A DNA stretch of 64,000 nt from Porphyra umbilicalis (lineage: Eukaryota; Rhodophyta; Bangiophyceae; Bangiales; Bangiaceae). The notes under the pieces are model-generated. The model did not search any database. It had not been told where the DNA came from and saw only the letters and a list, made by a program, of their open reading frames with translations. Shown piece after piece: positions 42,185 to 52,575 of this stretch. The stretch covers positions 28,938-92,937 of the forward strand of contig KV919068.1 in the NCBI GenBank assembly GCA_002049455.2. Reading direction: 5' to 3'. Every line of letters begins with the position of its first letter. The stretch's first letter is position 1. Both the position numbers and the translations under genes were made by a program.

Positions 42185-44915
42185 ATGGCCTTTACCGTTG
42201 CGTTTTACCCGGGCACACCCCTGGTCGTAAGCGGCCGCCGTGTTGCGGCGCTCCCGGGGGGGCGGCGGGCACCCCCCCCCCCGCGGCCGCAGCCGCGGCC
42301 GCCGCCGGCCGTCGGCGGCGGCGGCGGCCGCTCCCCCCCGCATGGCCGCCGGGTCGGGTGATGGCAGCCCCGACGGTGACGAGACGGACGCGAGCGGCGC
42401 GCGCAAGCCCCGCGGCGACCCCGAGTGGCTCGACATGGCCAAGGCCGTCGGCGGCGACGGCGGGCGCAAGCGCTCCTTTTGGCCCTTTGGCCGCAAAGCC
42501 GACGGCGGGGGCGAGGAGGCGGACGACGCGCGGCCGGCGCCCCAGTGGAAAGTCCCCGACGGCTATGGGGAGGAGTCCATCGGCGGCGGGGGCGCCCCCG
42601 GCGAGGCGTCTGCGTGGCAAACCTGGTCGGGCGCCCTCGATCGCGAGGCGACGGCGCCGCCGCCGCCGCCGCGGGACGGCAAGGCTGAAGTCGACTTTTG
42701 GCGGTCGTCGGCCAAGGAGGTAGCCCCGCCCGCCGAGGGGGGTGACGCCGGCGCCGGCGAGGCGCGCGCGGCCGCGCCGTCGGCCGCGGCCGCCGACGAG
42801 GCGCCGCCGCCGCCGCCGCGGCGCGGGGGCGTCGCAGACGCGACCCCGCCCGATGACCCGTCGGCGCTGTGGGGCATGGCGCGGGCGGTGACGGGGGAGG
42901 TGGCGGAGCTGCAGGAGCGCCTGCAAGAGGAGGTGACGGGGTACGACCTCGGCACCAACACGGGCGCGTATCGGGATTTTGCGCGGGGCGTCTTTGAAGC
43001 CAACCGGGGGGAGGGGGGGTGGGCGGCGCCGCCGTCGGCGCCCGACGCGGGGGGGGGGAGGGGGGGGGGGGGGGGGGCACCGAGCGACGGCAGTGGGGCG
43101 GGCGCCGCCGCCGCCGCCGCCGCCGCTGCCGGTGCGTATGCGGATGTGACCTACACCGACGACGACGGGCGGGTGTTGACCGCCGCCGAGGTGGAGGAGG
43201 CCATGTCGTCTGGCGCCATCTTTGTCGACGATGATGGGAATGAGGTGGCGGCGGAGGAGCTCTTTGGCGGCGCCCCACCGGGGGGCGGTGGTGGCGGCGG
43301 CGGCGGCGGCGATGGGGCCTTTCGGGGTGGCTGGCAGCCGCCGCCCCCGTCGGGCGGCGGCGGGCCGCCGGCCACGCCAGCCGCGTTTGAGGCGTCGGGC
43401 CTCCCCCCCCCCGCCCCCCCCAGCCTCCCCCAGCGGCCGCCCTCCACCTCCACGTATGGGGGCAACTGGGATGGGGCGGACCAAGCGCTCCGCGAGCTCC
43501 AAGCCGAGGGCGTGCCGCTTCGCGACCCGGCGTCGGAGACGGCCTTTTGGCGGTCGGCCGTGGCCGACATTCAACTGCCCGAGGCGGTGTCGCCGCCGCC
43601 CGCCGACGCGGGCGCGGGCGCCGCCGTCGGGGCGGCCGCGGCGGCCGCGTCGACGCCCACGGGCGTGCCCGGCTGGACCGACTTTGCCGCGTCCTTTGAC
43701 GCCGGGTCCGACCCCCCGCCGGCGCCCTCGTCGACGGTCGAGGACGTTTCGGCCGGGCGGATGGAGATGCTCGAAGCCGCCGCGCGCGCGCGCGGGGGGG
43801 GGGTGCCGCCGCCGCCGCGCCGGACAATGGGTCTGCGGGCGCCGCCGCCGCCAATGGGGCCGACGGGGGCGTGCCGACGTTTGAGGTGCGCCTCGACGAC
43901 GAGGAGTTTTCGGCGCTCCTGGGGGGGTTGGACCTCGACGAGCTCGACGGCGGCGACGGCGGCGACGGCGACGCTGCCGCCGCCGCCCCCGCCGCCGCTG
44001 CCACGGACGGCGCGGCGGCGGGTGCGCCGGGCGTCCCCGCCGCCGCCGTGGACGAGCCGCCGACCGCCCCCGCGTCGCCGTTGCCGCCCGCCGAGGCGGT
44101 GGCCCCCCCGCCCCCCACCGGGGAGGACGTGACGTCGGCGTGGAGCTCCTGGTCGGCGGCGGCCTCCAAGTGGGAGCAGGCGGTCGGGTCGGCGCCCGGT
44201 CGCGACCCAAAGCAGGAGGTCGACCAGTGGCGGTCGGCGGCACGGGACTTGAGCGGCGGCAGCGGCGGCGGCGGCGCCACCGACGCGGGCGCGCCCGCCG
44301 GGGCAGCGTCGGGGGAGGATGCCCCGTGGGGCTCCTCGACATCCTTTGGCGGCGGCGGCGTGGCGTCGGATTGGGGCGTCGGCCTCGACTCGGAGGCCAC
44401 GTCGGAGCGCGCGCGGTGGGGCGCCTGGGGCGCCTCCTCCCCGCTCAGCGACGCGGGCACGTCGGGCCTCGGCGGCACCTGGCGGCGGCCGGGGGAGGTG
44501 AGTGGCCGCCGGCCAGACGCGGCGGCGGCGGGCGCCGCGCCGCGCGCCGCAGACGCGCCGAGCTCCGCGGCCACGTGGATGGACGCCGCCCGCGACTTGA
44601 CGCGTGGGGGGGAGGGGGGGGCGGGGGGGGGCCGCGGACGGCGGCGGCGGCGACCCGTCGGTGGCGGGCGCAGAGGGGAGCGTCGGCGCACCGACGGGCG
44701 CGCCCGGCGGCGGCTTTGTGTTTGACCCGTCGGCGGTGGCGGGGCGCGCCGACAAGGGCGCCGACATTGACCTGTGGCGGGTGGCCGCCCAGGATGTGGC
44801 CGTGCCGCCGGCGGAGGAGGGGGAAGAGGGGGGGGGGGGGGGGGGGGACCCGGCGGGGGGGGTGAGCGGCCTGCGTGAGCGCCGGGGGGGGGGGGGGGGG
44901 CGGTGGGCGTGGTAG
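42185..44915 (+). CDS. Large disordered protein with repeated W-R-x-x-A helical motifs, probably plastid-targeted
   Basis: The chain runs across several frames and totals roughly 900 aa. It begins MAFTVAFYPGTPLVVSGRRV at 42185, transit-peptide-like, shifts near the C-runs at 42271-42282 and 42332-42338, then is open from 42342 to about 43800. It shifts at the 10-G run 43794-43803, runs to about 44605, shifts again in G-runs and ends RWAW-stop at 44915. Long Gly/Pro/Ala/Asp linkers separate short helices. Helix cores (Trp codon) are EWLDMAKAV (42426), DFWRSSAKEV (42699), ALWGMARAV (42870), AFWRSAVADI (43548), QWRSAARDL (44228), TWMDAARDL (44576) and DLWRVAAQDV (44775), consensus W-R-x-x-A-[RK]-[DE]-[VL]. 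More Trp motifs lie at 43467, 43674, 44141, 44150 and 44171. A folded-looking segment TYTDDDGRVLTAAEVEEAMS lies at about 43152-43205. No family is recognised; a multivalent scaffold is the reading I favour. Confidence 0.75.
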
Positions 44916-46189
44916 GGGCGACGGCGGGCGCCTCTGCGGCGCCCGCAGCGTGGGCGGTGGCGGGCGGCGCCGTTTTGGGGTGTGCTGCGTGGGGGCGCAT
45001 CCCCTTTTTTTTTCAGTTTTCTTCCTTGAGGGACTCGCGCCGCGGGCGGGGAGGTTGGCGCGCCGTTGCGTGGGCGTCACAGGGCGGCGCGATGGGGTGG
45101 AGGTGCAACGGATCGAGGCGACGCGGGGCGGTCGGGGTGGGTCCCCCACGACCGTCTGTCGGGGCGCCACCTGTGGAAAGTCGTCAGACCAGCTCAACGG
45201 ACAACGGCGGCCACCTCGGCCTCCCCGCACTGGCCCCCCCCTCCCCACGGTGACCGACGCACCGCTCTGCCACGCTGATCCCGCAGGACGGATGAACTGC
45301 GGTGCCGTCGCGTGGCCAACGACCCCCCTCCCATTTGTGGTCACCACTCTGCCTTCTTTGTGGGTGTCTCTACTCGACCTTTCCGCCACCGCTCTCCCCC
45401 CGCCCTCGCCGTCCCTCCCGTGCCACCTCGACCGCCGCGGCGAGTGCCCCCTCCCGCTCCCCGCTCGACCACTGCCCTCTTCCTCTTCTCCTTGTCTGCG
45501 GACCGCCACGGACGCCCCACGCGGCCGTCGTCGACGCAAAAGCCCCAGGCAGCAAAAAAACCATCGATTAAAAAAAAAACCAATATATGATATGTGAATA
45601 TATAGATTAATCGATCCCAGATTTCATGAATATAGAGATTAATCGATCCCATATGTAGAAAACCCCAGAAAGTTTCAATCCCTGACAACAACCCCGCATC
45701 ACACTATGTATACACCGTCCAATACATGGCGCCAGGTTCCAAGTCGTGTATTCCGATACACCCAACTACAGCGGAACGGCCCCGCACAAGGTGGTACCCG
45801 AAAAAGGTCCGGCGGACCTTCTTCGAGTGTCCCTCGTTTAAGTAGCCTCGCGTGAAAATCTGGCGTACTCCGTTCGTAGGGGTCGTGAGAGCCGATCCAA
45901 CATGAAACTGCCCAGTTGTAGGCGGTTTTAAATTCGATTGGGAATGATCTAGAGGTGCTACCTTCATAGCATCTGCTGGGACAAGTGCGTGGTTGTACGG
46001 TATTTATCATGATCTTCCCGTAACCCCATCTTGTGCAATCGACTGTAACACGACCTTCAACCCGAGCCCCGTCAAGACTTGGCGTCAGGCTGCATCGTTG
46101 TGCCACCGCTGCTGCCCTCAACGCCTGGCTTGTTCTCCCTCTTCTCGTGGCGTCTACCTGTCGAGCCCGCCAGCCTTTCGCCGCGGACA
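44916..46189. other. Intergenic; 3' flank of the repeat-protein gene and promoter of the cyclo-ligase
   Basis: GC-rich up to about 45550, then AT-rich with a tandem repeat at 45595-45657, then ordinary DNA to the cyclo-ligase start. A minus-strand open frame at 45699-46208 shows no known motif. Confidence 0.4.
45595..45657 (+). repeat. Two AT-rich direct repeats
   Basis: Two copies of TGAATATAGAGATTAATCGA-like sequence (45596-45618 and 45628-45651), each followed by TCCCA and separated by 9 bp. They stand out as AT-rich DNA in a GC-rich setting and may be remains of an element end. Confidence 0.7.
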
Positions 46190-47008
46190 ATGCAGCCCAT
46201 TCCTGCAACCACCCCCCCGCCTCCCGCGCTGCGACTGCTCAAGTCGGCGCTGCGAAAGCGTGTCACTGCTACCCTCAAGACGATGCCACCCCACGTCCTC
46301 GCCGCCGAATCCGCGGCCGTAACGTCCGCGCTACAGGCCCACCCAGCCTACGCGTCCGCCTCGGCCGTGGCCGTCTACGCGTCCATGCCCGCGGTGGAAT
46401 TGGACACTAGGCCGCTGGTGGCAGCCGCCGCCGCGGCAGGCAAGCGCATCTACTTCCCGCGCATACTGCCGGCGGCGGTCGTCGGCTCGGCCGGCACCAC
46501 TGTTGGTGGGGGCACCGGCGTTGCCACTACCGCCGCGGACGGAACGACCGGTAGCGGCGGCGCGGACGGCGATGGCGGTGGCGGTGACGTCAGCTGTGCT
46601 ACTGCTCCTCCACCGTCTCCGCCCCCCAACAATGCCATGGCCTTCTTCCCCTGCGTCGGCGGATTGGCGGAACTCGACACGTGGGACACAGACCAGTGGG
46701 GCATCCGCCAGCCGCCCGTTTGCGGGGACCCCGCCGGCGTGCGGGGCGCTGAACTGGACCTGGTCGTCGTCCCTGGGGTGGCCTTCGATGCCACCGGCCG
46801 CCGGCTCGGTCACGGCAAGGGCTACTACGATACTTGGCTGGCAGGCGTCGCCGCCGATGTGCGGTCCGGGGTGGTGCGGGCGCGCATGCCGACGTTGATC
46901 GGTCTCGCGTTGTCTGTGCAAATGGTCGACGAGGTACCCGTCGATGACTTGGACGTGGTCATGGACGACGTGCTGTGCGTGGCGACCATGGGGGGGGATG
47001 CCTCGTGA
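46190..47008 (+). CDS. 5-formyltetrahydrofolate cyclo-ligase
   Basis: It converts 5-formyl-THF to 5,10-methenyl-THF with ATP, returning folate to the one-carbon pool. From the ATG at 46190 it has 272 aa. The N-terminal LLKSALRKRVTATLKTM, the VAVYASMPAVELDTRPL strand, the loop with YFPRIL, MAFFPCVGGLAELDTWDTDQ, the ATP-site RRLGHGKGYYDTWL (about 46800-46840) and the final VPVDDLDVVMDDVLCV are the ordered family motifs. A Gly/Thr/Ser insertion of about 45 residues lies in the middle. The frame is also open from 46079, adding 37 residues that begin MASGCIVVPPLLPSTPGLFS; this could be a mitochondrial or plastid leader, which plant enzymes of this family have. I give the shorter start as the minimum. 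Confidence 0.93.
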   Translation: MQPIPATTPPPPALRLLKSALRKRVTATLKTMPPHVLAAESAAVTSALQAHPAYASASAVAVYASMPAVELDTRPLVAAAAAAGKRIYFPRILPAAVVGSAGTTVGGGTGVATTAADGTTGSGGADGDGGGGDVSCATAPPPSPPPNNAMAFFPCVGGLAELDTWDTDQWGIRQPPVCGDPAGVRGAELDLVVVPGVAFDATGRRLGHGKGYYDTWLAGVAADVRSGVVRARMPTLIGLALSVQMVDEVPVDDLDVVMDDVLCVATMGGDAS

Positions 47009-47367
47009 CGTGCGACTTCGGGCAGAGGAAGAACGACGGCGAAAGTGGGATATTGGATGACGGCATTGGACAGGGATTCCATGGGGAAGATGAGAACATG
47101 CATCCGGTAGCGTAGAGGAATGGTCCACAAAACTAAACACCACAAGTCAAACGCCACCCGATGGGCGACGCAAACGCCACACCAAGCCACGCCGTGCACA
47201 AGGACTTCAACCGGCAAAACAATATCGGAGAACACACAACACGCAACACGCCCTACGACAAAACAAGACGCACATTCCTCCGCAGCGCACCAACTGCGGC
47301 GAGGCTCTTCTAACGGCACCGCGCACTAGCGTCCCCTACCGCAGTCACTCCGCCGCTCGACGCCGCC

Positions 47368-47813
47368 TCAAGCCGCATTCTTCTGGTACGTGAAGGTGAT
47401 GATGGCCATGAGGAGCGTCAGCCAACCTACCAGCGCGAGCGAGCAGGCCCAGAGGCGGCAGCGGGTGCATCGAAGGCGGTGGCTGCGGGGGTGGCGTCAA
47501 GAGTCACGGCGGCGCCAGGGGCACCCACTGTCGGGCTGTCCCCTGCGGAAGACGACGGCGCCTCAGCGAGCGCCGGCGCCCCCCTGGGCGCCTTCGCGCT
47601 CCCGCTACTCACCGCGGGCGTCGACGGTCCCCACACCGCGTCTGTCCACACAAACTCTGGAAACAGCTCCCGGAAGATCTTTTCCTTGCTGTTGTATGTG
47701 TGGCTCTTGCGCGCCAACCGCTGCTTGTTCGCGTTCGAAGAGCGGATGGCCCCCGCCGTCATCTCATCCGACGTCATGAAGGAGAGGAAGCCCGACAGGA
47801 TCGTCGACAGCCC
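47368..47813 (-). pseudogene. Orphan 3' part of a UBC6/UBE2J2-type ubiquitin-conjugating enzyme
   Basis: The segment reads GLSTILSGFLSFMTSDEM, then GAIRSSNANKQRLARKSHTY, then KIFRELFPEFV, the stretch just after the E2 core in UBE2J2/Ubc6 enzymes of ER-associated degradation. A Ser/Ala/Pro linker follows. The tail anchor, LVGWLTLLMAIITFTYQKNAA-stop at 47368, is in another frame than the linker, so an intron or frameshift lies between; a good GTGAGT donor is at about 47614-47609 (minus). Before 47813 there is a possible acceptor (TTGAG). No exon with the E2 core (His-Pro-Asn and the active-site Cys) is found on this strand before the next gene begins at about 49 kb. Either the core exons lie very far off, which the opposite-strand neighbour makes unlikely, or this is a truncated copy. 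Confidence 0.6.
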
Positions 47814-49012
47814 CTCAAATTTTAGTCATAGACCAAGAATGGGCACATGCGGGTCCTTTGTGACGTTCTGAGGTGGTTTGGATGAAGGGCCGAGAAACTG
47901 GGCGTCTGCCACTATTCATCGGGTGGCAGGCACCCAACTGGGGGGGCAACTGGTATGGATTACGAATCTCTGAAGCGGGGCACATTGCGCCTTTGTCACG
48001 GGGAGGTCTTCTGTGATCATGGAGGGCTATTGGGCACCCTCGGCGTCCCGCAAACAGAGAGAGACGCCAGCATCGCGTGGAGGCGCAGTGGAGGAGGGCA
48101 GTGGCAAGCGTTGCGGGATCGGTAGGCCGAAGACTGACGGTGAAGCATCGACTCAAGACGCTGATTGCAAGCACTGCGAGCCGCCTCCCTCTGTGCGGTT
48201 GTTTCCTTGCGTGGCAGGAAGGCCACCAGACGAGGCGCTACGAAGGGAGCACCTCTATGCAGTCGAGTGCGGTGGGGGCGGAGGCCCGCAGACAATGATC
48301 CGCACCAGGAATGGTGGCCTTACGGGATGAGAAACGGGTGCTTACAGATCACGTGTTGGGCACCGATTTGCCCAGTATCAGAGCAACAGAGGAGGCACCA
48401 TGGCGCAGCAAACATAAAGTATCCGTATGATAAGCAGCATTGCTGATCAAAGAGCATACTCCGCTACGACAGCAACTTGATATTGATATGTTTTTTTCTG
48501 TATGTACGACTCTGCCAGGATCTTTTTCTCTGTATTTCTCTGAAAAAAACAAGTCAATTGTTTGGCATCCTCCCTGACGATGTGTGCGCGAAGGGGCACA
48601 GCACGCCCTCTCCTCATCTATGGTGGTTACCGTAGATCTGTATTCCGCCAGTGGTCGGTGCTGGGGGCACACTCTGGTCGGGGGACGTCCGGCCCCCATC
48701 GCCCCGTCGGCAGAGATCGGGCCGGCGACTTGGGTGCTCCGCCCGCGCGTCCGCTCCCGCACGCCCCGCGGGAGGGCGCGCGGTCGCCGGCCGCCCCGCC
48801 GCCGCCTCCCTCGACGACGGCGGCTCGTTTCTCCACCCCGTCCTCCCCCACTCCCGGCTTGGGCGCCGCCGGGGCTCCCCGGCGGTCGCCGCGCGGGCGA
48901 CGCGGTGCGGCCCGCCGGGAGCGTCGCCCCGGGGGGCCGTCGGCGGTCTGCGGCGGAGCACGCCCGTCGCTCCCCCTTCGTTTCCGCTCGCGGCTCCCGC
49001 CGCACCGTTGCC
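47814..49012. other. Intergenic between the UBC6 tail and the FAD monooxygenase
   Basis: 47814-48560 is DNA of ordinary composition with no gene; a T-rich stretch with TTTTTTTCTGTATG occurs at 48489-48502 and GAAAAAAACAAG at 48542-48553. From 48600 the sequence is GC-rich and the monooxygenase frame is already open (from 48584) but reads as Arg/Pro-rich. Part of it could be a leader peptide. Confidence 0.4.
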
Positions 49013-50739
49013 ATGGCAACGCCCGCCGCGGGCGGGGAGGCCGCCGAGCCGATGACGGCCGCGGCCTCTGCGGCGGACGGGTCCGGTACTCCCCCCCCCA
49101 CCCGTCGTCCCGCCGCGGTGGTCATTGGCGGCGGCCCCGCCGGCGCCTTGGCGGCCCTGCACTTGGCGCGCGGCGGCTACTCCCCTGTCACGGTCGTCGA
49201 GCAGCGGCGGGTGCCCGATGCGGCGGGTGGCGGCGGCGGCGGCGGGGGCGGGTCCCCCCCCCGACCGCCGCCCCCCACCCGCCGCTCCTACAACATCCTC
49301 CTCAACGAGCGGGGCTTGCGGGCGCTCGCCGACTTTCCGGGCCTCCTCGCCACCGTGGCCGCCGTCGGTGTGGCCGTCGGCGGCGCCTGCCGTTACATGT
49401 CGTCGGGGCCACGGTGTCGGCGGGTGGGGGTGGAGGGGCGCGGGGGGGGTCTGGCGGGGCTCTCCATCGACCGAGGGGCGCTCGTCGGCGCGCTGGCGCG
49501 CTACGCAGCAGAAGTGGCGCCGCCGGGGGTCGTCGGCGGGATCGACTGGGCGATGGGGGTGCGCGTCGACGACGTGGATTGGGACGGCCGGCAGGTAGTC
49601 GGGGAGGTGGTGGGGGGGGGTGGTGACGGCAGTGGGGGGGGGGGAGGGGAGCGCGTCACCTACCCCTACGACTTGCTGGTCGTCGCGCAGGGCGTCTACT
49701 CGCCGGTGCGGGACGCGGCGGTCGCGCGAGGCTTCCTCACCTATACGGGCACCGCCAACGAGGCCGAGTACAAGGTGGCAGCGTTGGGTAACCCGCACGG
49801 GTGGCACGTCCCCCCCCCACCCATCCCCCCCCCCCCGGCACCAACGACGGGCACCCCCCCCCCCCCCCCTCAGCGCCAACGGCGGTCGCCGAGGCGGTGG
49901 CGGCGTGCCCTCGCTCCGGCCTCTTCACCACCTTCCCCGCCCACCAGCCGGCCGTGTCGCTCCTCGCTCCACCGTGGGCCGACGCGGCCGGCGACCCCGC
50001 CGTGCGCGCGGTCGTCGTCACGACCGCCGGCGGGTGGTCGCGGCGCTTGACCACCGCCGACGCCGTCGCGCGCCTCTTTACCGACCGCTTCCCCGAGGTG
50101 TGGGGGCCCGGGAACCCCCCCCCGCCCGCCGTCGTTGACGACCTCCTCGCGCAGCCCGTGTCGGTCGGCGGCGTCACGGGCGTGGCAAGCCGCTACGACC
50201 TTGCGTCCGGCACCGCGGTGCTCGTCGGCGACTGCGCGGCGTCGTGTTGGCCGTCCCTCGGGCAGGGGTGCAACGCCGCGCTGGCGGGCGTCGCCGTCCT
50301 CGGCGGCGCCCTCTTTCCCGCCGTGCCGCGGGGCTCGCCCGTGGCGGCCGCGTCCGTGGCGGGGCAGTCGCCGCCACCGCCGCCACCGCCGCCGCCGGCC
50401 GACGCGGTGGCGGGGCGCTTGGCCGCCTTTACGGCGGCGTTCAAGCCCGACGCGGACGCGGCGGGCGTGTTGAGCGCCCGCGGCATGGGCGGCAACGCGG
50501 GGGTGATGACGCGCGCGGCGATGGCGCGGCTCGCCGCCGTCGGCGTGGCGTCCAAGGTGTTGGGCACCCCGCCGCCGGCGCTGAGCGAGGTCGGCAACGC
50601 AGACGTGCCGTACGCAACGGTGCTGCGCCGGTGGCGCGCGGAGGACGCGGTCGTCGACGGGGTGGTGGCGGCGGCGGCGGTGGGGGCGGCGGCGGTGGTG
50701 GTTGCGCTGCTCGTCCCGCGGTTGGGGCTGGGGGGGTAG
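49013..50739 (+). CDS. FAD-dependent monooxygenase (kynurenine 3-monooxygenase-like) with C-terminal membrane helix
   Basis: A flavoprotein hydroxylase. The dinucleotide-binding fold is PAAVVIGGGPAGALAALHLA followed by an acidic strand end VVEQR. LSIDRGALVGALARYAAEV matches the substrate-domain helix of KMO-like enzymes. YDLLVVAQGVYSPVR is the second FAD motif. The last FAD motif GTAVLVGDCAASCWPSLGQGCNAALAG (given in outline, about 50212-50290) corresponds to GD-(A)-H-x-x-x-P-x-x-GQG-x-N. Start at 49013 has the context TTGCCATGG. The chain shifts frame at the C17 run 49853-49869 and needs one extra base. It ends with a membrane helix, VVAAAAVGAAAVVVALLVP, as in mitochondrial-outer-membrane KMO. 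The usual GDAAH His is missing (GDCAAS), so close KMO function is not assured. Substrate unknown. Confidence 0.8.
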
Positions 50740-50775
50740 GGGGGGGGGGTAGCATGCTACCCCCCTCCCCCTCCC

Positions 50776-50847
50776 AAAAAAAAAAAATACAGTGATCTGG
50801 AGAGCCCCCCTGTTAGCAAGAGGGCTCTCCAGACCACTGTTTTTTTT
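50776..50847. terminator. Strong hairpin flanked by A- and T-runs after the monooxygenase gene
   Basis: ACAGTGATCTGGAGAGCCC (50789-50807) and GGGCTCTCCAGACCACTGT (50822-50840) pair with one mismatch. The flanking A12 and T8 runs extend the stem. In a nuclear gene this is not a classical terminator; it may be a 3' UTR hairpin or the remnant of a very small foldback element. Confidence 0.6.
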
Positions 50848-50994
50848 CTTTCCGAGGGGATCGGGTGGGCTCGCAGCCCCCACCTGCAGAACGAGATTTG
50901 CAATGAAACCCACTGACTGGGTTCTGCTTCAGGCAACTACTGTATCATTTCTAAAAACACCTTCTACAGAGTACTCTTCAAACTCTCTCCAGAG

Positions 50995-51164
50995 GCGTTC
51001 TCCCAAAAAGCCCGCACTCAACCTGTTGCAAAAGTGTTCCAAATCGGCCTCTGCGGGGTCATAGAGGCCGATTTGGACCTCTTTTGCAACTGCGGGGTCG
51101 TAGAGGCCGATTTGGAACTCTTTTGCAACTGTTGGAGTGCGAGATTTTGGGGAGAACGGTTGTA
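50995..51164. mobile_element. Foldback element, copy 2
   Basis: It shares with 25753-25890 the arm sequence GCGTTCTCCC / GGGAGAACGG, TTGCAAAAG and GAGGCCGATTTGGA. Here the inner part is duplicated: GCGGGGTCGTAGAGGCCGAT and the following 19 bp occur twice in tandem (about 51051-51128). Arms are less perfectly paired than in copy 1, so this copy is older or rearranged. Confidence 0.75.
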
Positions 51165-52575
51165 CTGTACCGAGTGTCAGACGTCTGATACGTACCCGTA
51201 CACTACGTAGGTGTATCTGAGGACCACGGGCGCGACCACCCTGCGGCGAGGCGTGCTGACAGACGTCACCCTGCGTGGCGTGTGGACGTTCACAGCATCT
51301 GTGTGCCTGCCAACGTCTGACGCGTCGCAACAAGGTGATGCTCACGCGCCTCCGTTGCAGGAAACGCCACCCAAGACGAGCCAAACAAATGGGGTGCACT
51401 CACTGGCCGCTGTGGGTCCCCGCGCGACACACTCGCCCCACTTGGCTGCGCGCCTGACGCATCCGGACGGGTGCGAGCGTCGTACAGCGTCAGCAGGCCA
51501 AAGAACACGGCCACTCTTTGCACCGCCCGCGCCTCCTTTCCCCGCACCCTTGGCCCGCGCCCACGTGGCGGGGCGCCACGCCGCCGCGGCGCTCTGACAC
51601 ACGACGGCGCATCCGCGCCGGATCGCAGCGGCTGCATCAGTGATTGGGCGACGGCACTGGCGCCGAGTGAGTGCGCAGCGGTGCCGCCCCGGTCGCTGCC
51701 GCGCGGCGGCGGCGGCCCGCGGCGGGATCCGCCTGCCCCAGTGCCGCTGGCACCGCGTCGACACGGCGGCGGCTGGCGCAGCGGGGGCCCGTGCGCGTCT
51801 CACCCGGCCGTGGCGGCCGCCGTGGAGGACGCGTCGCGGGAAATGGGCGCCGCCAATGTGGCGTACGTACCCCCGCGCGCCATCGTCGATGGGGCTGGTG
51901 GTGGTGGTGGTGGTGGAGGTGGATCCGTCTCCCACGCGCACGGGGCCTGCGGGGCGGTCGCGCGGGGATTTGTGCGCGCATGGTCGTCAGCTCCCCGGCG
52001 TTGGTGGCGTCGCCCTCGTCACGAGGACCTCGGGTGGGTGGGGCGCGGGGCGATTGGCCTCGTGCTCGGGTCGTCGGTGTGGCTCGCGTCGATGCAGAAA
52101 GGCCGCACCATCCGCGCGAGAGAACACCGAGACAGCCTTCCGTCAGGAGCTAGACAGCATGAGTGCGACTGCGCCGTCTCGCGAGGCGCAACGCAGGGCC
52201 GACCCGCCGCCGTGCTTTGGCTCTGATGTGCGGAGGAGCACCCGTCTATGTTTCACGTTTTGATGCGACGTGCACGGCCGTCTGTGTGGGCGCGTCGCGG
52301 GCCAGAGGGGAGTCTGGCTGGCCCGCTGGGAGGGCCGCCGCCGCACCAGCTGCGGAGGTGGCGCTACATAAGCGAGGGGCGCGGTGCAGCACGAGGGTGA
52401 AGGCGACGCTGCACAGAGGCCGCCTCTACTGCCGTGCCGGGCCTTGGGTGTCGGCCGCCACGCGCAGGTACCGACCCCTCCACCTCATTGTCTGCAGCTC
52501 CCTGCCCACCAACGGGCCTCCGACCCTTGCTGGCCCGCCCTGTGCGATTGGGCCGACCGCCGGCCGAGGGGCACC

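Larger units (their letters stand above)
50740..52575. other. Intergenic with a hairpin and a foldback element
   Basis: The 3' flank of the monooxygenase has a strong hairpin (50776-50847). A foldback element follows at 50995-51164. From about 51480 to 52300 the sequence is GC-rich with several open frames; one plus-strand frame around 51800-51930 (HPAVAAAVEDASREMGAANV) is protein-like but unrecognised. The last 250 bp should contain the ZIP promoter. Confidence 0.4.

Noticed and set aside
42205-45000. 931-codon minus-strand open frame under the W-R-repeat gene
   Set aside because: Composition-driven Pro/Arg polymer without motifs; the plus strand has the ordered repeats and a plausible start.
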